DNA of 64,000 bases, from assembly GCA_949752795.1 (NCBI GenBank), contig OX457063.1:69401783-69465782 (forward strand), read 5' to 3'. How positions within the stretch are numbered: position 1 is the stretch's first letter; each line of letters starts with the position of its first letter. Shown one piece after another: positions 59,111 to 64,000 of this stretch. A model generated the notes under the pieces. The model made no database searches. It worked only from the letters and a program-made list of their open reading frames with translations, and was not told the DNA's origin. This stretch comes from Hyperoodon ampullatus. Lineage: Eukaryota; Chordata; Mammalia; Artiodactyla; Ziphiidae. The translations under genes and the position numbers were made by a program.

Positions 59111-60080
59111 GGAGGATCACCACTGCAGACCTGTTTCCAGCGTTTAGTTTTCAACTCATTAATACAGATAGCAATGCCATCAGCCTGTCCTCAAGGCCCT
59201 GGTCAGCTAGTTGACAAGAAGCCTAGGACCTCCCCCCAAACCCACACTAGATCCTTTTTCCAAATCAGCACAGCTCACCTTTCAAGCTAACTCATGACAC
59301 TTTCTGAGCTGCCACAGTGGCTGAAACAATGGCCTTCTGGGGAAGTTCCAGCGTTGAACAGACTTTGGTTTTCATTCCAGCTTTATTAATTCATATTCTA
59401 ACCTTGTAAGAAATTAGACCATGTGTATGGTGTATGTAGAGTGTAATTTTGTTTTTGCCAAGTTCATACTTGGCGTTATAGTGAATGATTTCTGCATTCA
59501 TTCTGGCTGGCTGGACTGGGCTCAGATGAACTGTCCCTAAAATCCTGTTTTAACCAGTAACCTTTATTTTTAAGCAAATGATAGTAATTTTTTAATACTC
59601 AGAAATGCTATGAAATAAAATAACAGTTTCTATAATAACTAAGCATTCTCTTTTGGGGGATTGCTTATAAAAAGATCCTTCTCATAATACATGTTGTGTT
59701 TACAGGTGACATGACATGCTGTTTGAAATTCTCTTTAGAGTACTGGGTGGGGGAGGGTAGATGAAACAAGATTGAAAAATGTTGATGATTGTAGAAGGGC
59801 CATGGAGGTGAGGTATACTGCACTAGTCTCTCTACTTTTGTGATTGTTTGCAATTTTACGTAATAAGAAAAAATGCTCTTAGAGAAGCTAAATATAGCAT
59901 TTTTATGAAGTACCAGGTGAATAGTTGAAGCAGAAAATGAAAAGTAGTTGTTGGTTTTCCTCTAGGGAATTCAACTAGAGTAAAATTTTAATTTAAATGG
60001 AAGAGAATAGCAGTTGCTGCAGTGTAGGGCATTAAAGACCATCATTAACAAAGAAACTGCAGATAAGTGAGTGAGGTACT

Positions 60081-60082
<2 letters not shown>
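59111..60082. other. Unique non-coding sequence
   Basis: No gene or repeat is recognised. Confidence 0.4.

Positions 60083-60115
<33 letters not shown>
60083..60115. repeat. (GT)n microsatellite
   Basis: Sixteen pure GT units. Confidence 0.97.
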
Positions 60116-60116
<1 letters not shown>

Positions 60117-60639
60117 TATTTAAGGAGGGGGAACTACACCCTTGCTAATTTTTCTGCACACCACCATAGGTAACTCTTCTTACAGACATACATCCCCACA
60201 CAGTGGTGCTCACTTTGATGTGTCAGAGTTTTCCTTCATTTGGACAAAGGTAAACTTTTGAAAAGTTTTAAAAAGAAGTCGGGGAGGAGGAGAGGTGGTG
60301 GCAGATCATATCACAGGAGTTTGTAGGCAGCTAAGGCTTCTTGGATGGCTGGGTTTACATTTTTCCAGTAGAGTGATGATACTCACCCTGAAGGGGGAGA
60401 GGAGAGGTTTTTTGTTTTGTTTTGTTTTTTTTAAGACTTTTCTTGATCTTCAAAAGGCTGTATGAATAGATTCAACTTGTTTTTGGATTAGGAAATGGTC
60501 TTAGATTTTCTTTAACTAGATGATAGTTGGAGTTGAGTATTTAAAATTATCTTGATAATTATAGGAAGTGGTTTATAAAATAGCCGTGAGTGTCACGCCA
60601 GTTTATAGTATATAACCTAGGCCTACTCTTTCCCTTTGA
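60116..60639. other. Unique non-coding sequence
   Basis: A (TTTTG)-type run lies at 60409-60434. No gene is seen. Confidence 0.35.
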
Positions 60640-60990
60640 TATGGCCAATTCGTCTTCCATCTTTCCCCATTTGAAATGTCCCTTTAATGCATTTCCATCC
60701 CATTTCTATCCCTCATCACCTTTACCCCCTAGTTCAGGCCATATCACCCTCTGCCTCGATTACTGCCCGTAAGTAGTGCCCTGTCCCCTCTCCCTCCTTC
60801 TCTCCAGGGATTTCCCTTTTCTTTGACTGTCTTCTGTACTTGGACCATGTGATTCAGCATTCATTTGCTTTTTTATGACATGTGCACCACCTTTGTTTTC
60901 CAATTATGCAGGTAGTATGCCTGTGTATAACAGTGGGATATCTCTTAGAGTACCTGACACTGCTGGTATTCAGTAGAAAATATCTGTGAA
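60640..60990 (+). mobile_element. L2 LINE 3' fragment, ancient
   Basis: 'ttcaggccatatcaccctctgcctcgattactgcccgtaagtagtgcc' and the tail 'gtacctgacactgctggtattcagtagaaaatatctg' follow L2 forward. Poorly conserved. Confidence 0.5.
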
Positions 60991-61061
60991 ATCTAATAAA
61001 ACTTCCAGGCTCTATTTTTTTAATTATTTTTTATTTTATATATTTTATTTTTATTATTTAC

Positions 61062-61275
61062 CTGTAATTCTATAGAGAATAAATTTTTCAAAGGTGGCAT
61101 CTTCGTCAGTATAAGGCATTGCCTCCAAGCCTGCAGGTTGTACTAGTGGTTGTAAATGCAATTCTAGACCTTCTCCTATACCTGTTGAATTCATTGAAAC
61201 ACACCGTTTCATCTGTAAGGGAGCTGCTTCAAATAAATATTTTGTAGCAGAGATTTTTGCACCTAGCATTTGGAG
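61062..61275 (-). CDS. Putative internal coding exon of an unrecognised minus-strand gene
   Basis: A 214-nt segment between a strong 3' splice site (a T-rich tract and tttcccaag, intron AG at 61276-61277) and a strong donor (ATTACAG|GTAAAT, GT at 61060-61061). Only one of three frames is open: 71 codons plus one base, entering at phase 0 and leaving at phase 1. The peptide starts LQMLGAKISATKYLFEAAPL and continues with a charged stretch ending in EKFILYRIT. It looks globular, with no membrane segment, signal or motif I can name. The same frame runs into a stop just past the donor, as expected at an exon edge. I do not recognise the family. It may belong to the same gene as the last exon at 12806-13091, but the phases (1 versus 2) require at least one further exon. 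Confidence 0.55.
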
Positions 61276-61766
61276 CTTGGGAAAAAAAAACATATAATAA
61301 CAAAAAGGCTGTTCTGTATTTGATTGTTTTAGGGGTCCTTGGTGTTTAAGTATTTATTGCTTGATTTCATATTTTTGGATAATACTATTGGTTGTATTGC
61401 TCTTTTATGGAGCTGCTTCTAAGGGAGTGTGCAAAGCATTAGTCAACAAGTGTTTATACCTGCTTGGGCCTGATATGTGTGTATGTGTTTGTGTGTTTTA
61501 AAGGATGTGGCACCTTTGTCTCTTGCATGGAGTTTTAGTAATGTTCATACAAGAGTAACATAAGAGAATCGCCCAGGGACACGAAATATGAATTGTTAGA
61601 ACAAGCCTAGACTGCCCCTCAGTCAAACCAACAAGACCAGGAGCTTGCTCAGGAACCTCTCCTTTTTTGACTGATCTTGGAAGGACAAGCAAAACATGGA
61701 GTACAGTTCTTGGAGGTTTCCTCTTTTTTGGGGTTTTTAGTATGATGTAAGAGGAAACCTTTATAC
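61276..61766. other. Putative intron sequence
   Basis: The pyrimidine tract of the acceptor lies directly to the right of the exon. A minus open frame at 61498-61839 overlaps the ambiguous segment described next. Confidence 0.35.
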
Positions 61767-62034
61767 CTTGAGCATGCTCTCGGAGCCTGGATGCATTCAC
61801 CAAAGCATTTGTCCAACACCTCAGTATTAAGCTGTGCAATTCTCTTGAAGCCTTGCCCTGTTTTCAGTGATGAATTTAGAAGTAGGTCCGTGACCACTTG
61901 GGTAAGAAAAATTTTTGAAAAAAGTAGATCCTTGGGGAGTGCTCCTTTGATAAGATCTATAAGCTTGCCCCCAGATAACTGATTCAATGCACGTGTCTAG
62001 ATTTTCTCTCTCATGCTCTTGTCCCTTGAAGAGT
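61767..62034 (-). other. Ambiguous open segment, possible exon or gene remnant
   Basis: The minus strand has a fair acceptor (attctgtatttcag, exon edge 62034) and a moderate donor (CTCAAG|GTATAA, exon edge 61767). Two frames look protein-like. One is open from the acceptor for 68 codons but ends in TAA at about 61829, before the donor. The other (containing GGKLIDLIKGALPK) is open through the donor but has a TAG at 61997-61999, after the acceptor. Neither spans both sites, so this is not a clean coding exon. It could be a remnant, an alternative terminal exon or chance. Confidence 0.22.
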
Positions 62035-62580
62035 CTGAAATACAGAATTGTTTAGTGCTTTTAAGCCTTGCTCTTTAGCTTTGTGAGGGAAAAAAACGAA
62101 AGACCTGTGCCTGACAATGGCACATTGAAGCCTCAGTGTCGCTGGGTCAGATGGCACTCAGTAGTCAAGTTCAACATTGAACTCACCAGTCAAGGGCACC
62201 AGAGGGGGGGCTGTCAAATGTGTCTCTTTTTGTGAATGCTTTGTGCCTCTTGGTTGCTCGAAAGGACTAGATGCCATCTATTTTATAGACATATATCTTC
62301 CCTCCCTTTTTCTTTCTTTCTTTTCTTTCTTGTTTCACCCTTTGGTTTCCCTCTCCCGAATGATGGGATGTTTATTGCAGGAGGCCTCTTAGGTGTGTAA
62401 CCTTTAAGCTTAATCCATGGTTATATGCAAGGAGCAGACTCTCTGCCTGGTACTACTTTTTCCTCTCTCTCTCTCTCTGTTTTTTCTTCACTCTTAGGCT
62501 TTGGGATATAAGATCATTTTTCAGGATTTCCCTGCCATCTTAAAGATTTCTGCAAAATTAATTAACAAGTGTAGGATTTC
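62035..62580. other. Unique non-coding sequence
   Basis: Pyrimidine-rich runs lie at 62300-62340 and 62461-62480. No gene is seen. Confidence 0.35.
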
Positions 62581-62591
62581 TTAGTTCCTTT

Positions 62592-62691
62592 TTTTTTGAA
62601 TTTTATTTTTTATACAGCAGGTTCTTATTAGTTATCTATTTTATACATATTAGCATATACATGTCAATCCCAATCTCCTAATTAGTTCCTT
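62592..62691 (-). mobile_element. Very short LINE-1 3' end insertion
   Basis: Only about 100 bp of L1 3' UTR in reverse ('acagcaggttcttattagttatctattttatacatattag', 'atgtcaatcccaatctcct') with a short T tail. Perfect 11-bp target duplication TTAGTTCCTTT at 62581-62591 and 62692-62702. Confidence 0.88.
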
Positions 62692-62702
62692 TCTTCACCC
62701 CC

Positions 62703-64000
62703 CACCCCTCCCCAAATAATCTGTAGTTTTATGGCAGGACTGGTGGGGCTCCCAACCCTGCAGGGAAGGAAGCCCATTAAGGCTTTCATGGTAAATGTCT
62801 CTTTCAGATGTTTGAAATTACCTGCTGTTAGCTTCTAGAGCTGAGGGAAAACCTTCCAGTGAGGTCCACACCATTTGGGTAGGACTTTGGGGTTGCACAG
62901 AGCAAATGTTCTTTCTTAGGTCTTGTTTTAATTGCCTGGTCACCTAGTGCAAATAGACTTTTTAAAGAGTTGTGGCTTTTTAGAATAGAGGCAGTCATTT
63001 AAAAATCCAAAGGCTTTAAAAATGAAATTTGCTCATAGAAGAAGCTTCTCTGATACGGTGTCGAACCTATTTGCTAAAGTACATTTGATAGACCACCTAA
63101 AATCCCTGTATTTTCCTACAGTGGTCTAAAGAATTATCACCACCCAGGTGTAGACTTTTCCTCATTCAAACGTATTTCAAGGCTGAGTGATACCCTATTC
63201 CATATCTACCCATTGCCACTTCTGTACTCTTTCCTCTAATTTTAAGGCCTCTATAGCTGTAGCTCTTTCTCAGTTACCCATGTGGAAATAATCTAATCTT
63301 GAAAAACGCCCCATGAGGCGTTTCAATAACTAAGTGCTCAGGGAGTAAAAACTAATTTTAGTATTTGCTTTAGCAAAACAGTTAGACAAATATACTACAG
63401 ATGGTTATCTACCTTTCAAAACCAAATACATAAAACCTGTATTAATCAGAACTCGCAGTTAAAGTCACTTTTTTTTTTGCTTTGTGTTGATAGGAAAGAG
63501 AAGATATCAGAAAAGCTGAAAGAAAGGTTTAATAAGAACTCAAGTTTACTTTAAACTAGTGAGGTCGTGAAGACATGACCAGCTTAAATTTTTACTTCTG
63601 TGGTATTCTACAGTGAGAATTGATTGGATAGTACCTTAAGGTTCTACACGCTTTCCATATATTGTAATTACGATAGCTAGAAACTTTGGTTACACGTGTT
63701 GTTGTTCTATTTAAGGATGAAGGCCCCAAATCTTTTCTGCTTTTAACTAGATTGATTATTCAAAAAAACATTCCCCTAAAACTTTCCTGTTAAAAAGTGA
63801 TTGGTCACTTTTCATATCCGTAACACCCCATAGCACACACATACATAGAGTTAGGCCAGAAAGCAGTCATCTTCAGCTCTCCCCCTTTTGCTGTCCTCCT
63901 CCCCCACCCCACTAATGAATAAGTCAGCCCCGAGTCTCCTCTTCTGCCTGACTTCACTGTCTCCTGCCTGAGATCTCACAAAAATCTCACAGCCAGTCTC
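62703..64000. other. Unique non-coding sequence
   Basis: No repeat or exon is recognised. A 19-nt microexon-like segment at about 62820 (minus, between a fair acceptor and AGCAG|GTAATT) is too short to judge. Confidence 0.4.

Noticed and set aside
1..64000. CRISPR array, provirus, bacterial-type operon or new defence system
   Set aside because: The dispersed repeats are SINEs, LINEs and DNA transposons with target duplications. No spaced direct-repeat array, LTR pair or gene cluster is present.

Overview
This is a stretch of mammalian nuclear DNA, almost certainly from a cetacean. The main evidence is 18 copies of the tRNA-Glu-derived CHR SINE, plus one shorter relative. They start with the head 'gggcttccctggtggcgcag' and carry tRNA-like A and B boxes. 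Eleven are a short form of about 200 bp that lacks the long central body. This matches the internally deleted CHR-2 class described from whales and dolphins. Seven are full-length copies of about 300-350 bp. A toothed whale is plausible, but I cannot fix the species.

No intact gene lies inside the window. The best reading is the 3' part of a minus-strand protein-coding gene whose introns fill most of the window. A strong internal coding exon lies at 61062-61275 (minus). A convincing last exon lies at about 12236-13091 (minus), with a perfect 3' splice site, about 94 open codons, tandem TGA TGA stops, a 3' UTR of about 570 nt and an AATAAA signal followed by a GT-rich stretch. The intron phases of the two exons do not join directly, so at least one exon should lie between them. 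A 45-nt candidate at 35754-35798 fits only the upstream phase. I do not recognise the protein, and the two exons may belong to different genes.

Layout: 1-12235 is downstream of the putative gene end. It holds unique sequence, CHR SINEs, a hAT element with a perfect 8-bp target duplication (4108-4429), MIRs, an L1 carrying a Tigger-type element (8930-10268), L2-like sequence and a MER20 split by a SINE. From 13092 to 61061 is putative intron: old L1 3' ends (13617, 30700, 34890), a dense CHR cluster at 15.4-18.8 kb, and unique blocks (19.5-23.1 kb, 23.5-26.7 kb). It also holds an inverted L1 at 38.3-40.8 kb, a notably repeat-poor block at 43.7-49.7 kb, and more CHR SINEs, L2 and MER5A copies at 52-59 kb. 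From 61.0 kb to the end are the internal exon, an ambiguous open segment, a very short L1 insertion and unique sequence.

I found no RNA gene, CRISPR array, retroviral provirus or new multi-gene system. The most interesting items are the orphan splice-flanked exons, the inverted L1 with a roughly 580-bp duplicated overlap, and the strong strand bias of the SINEs.
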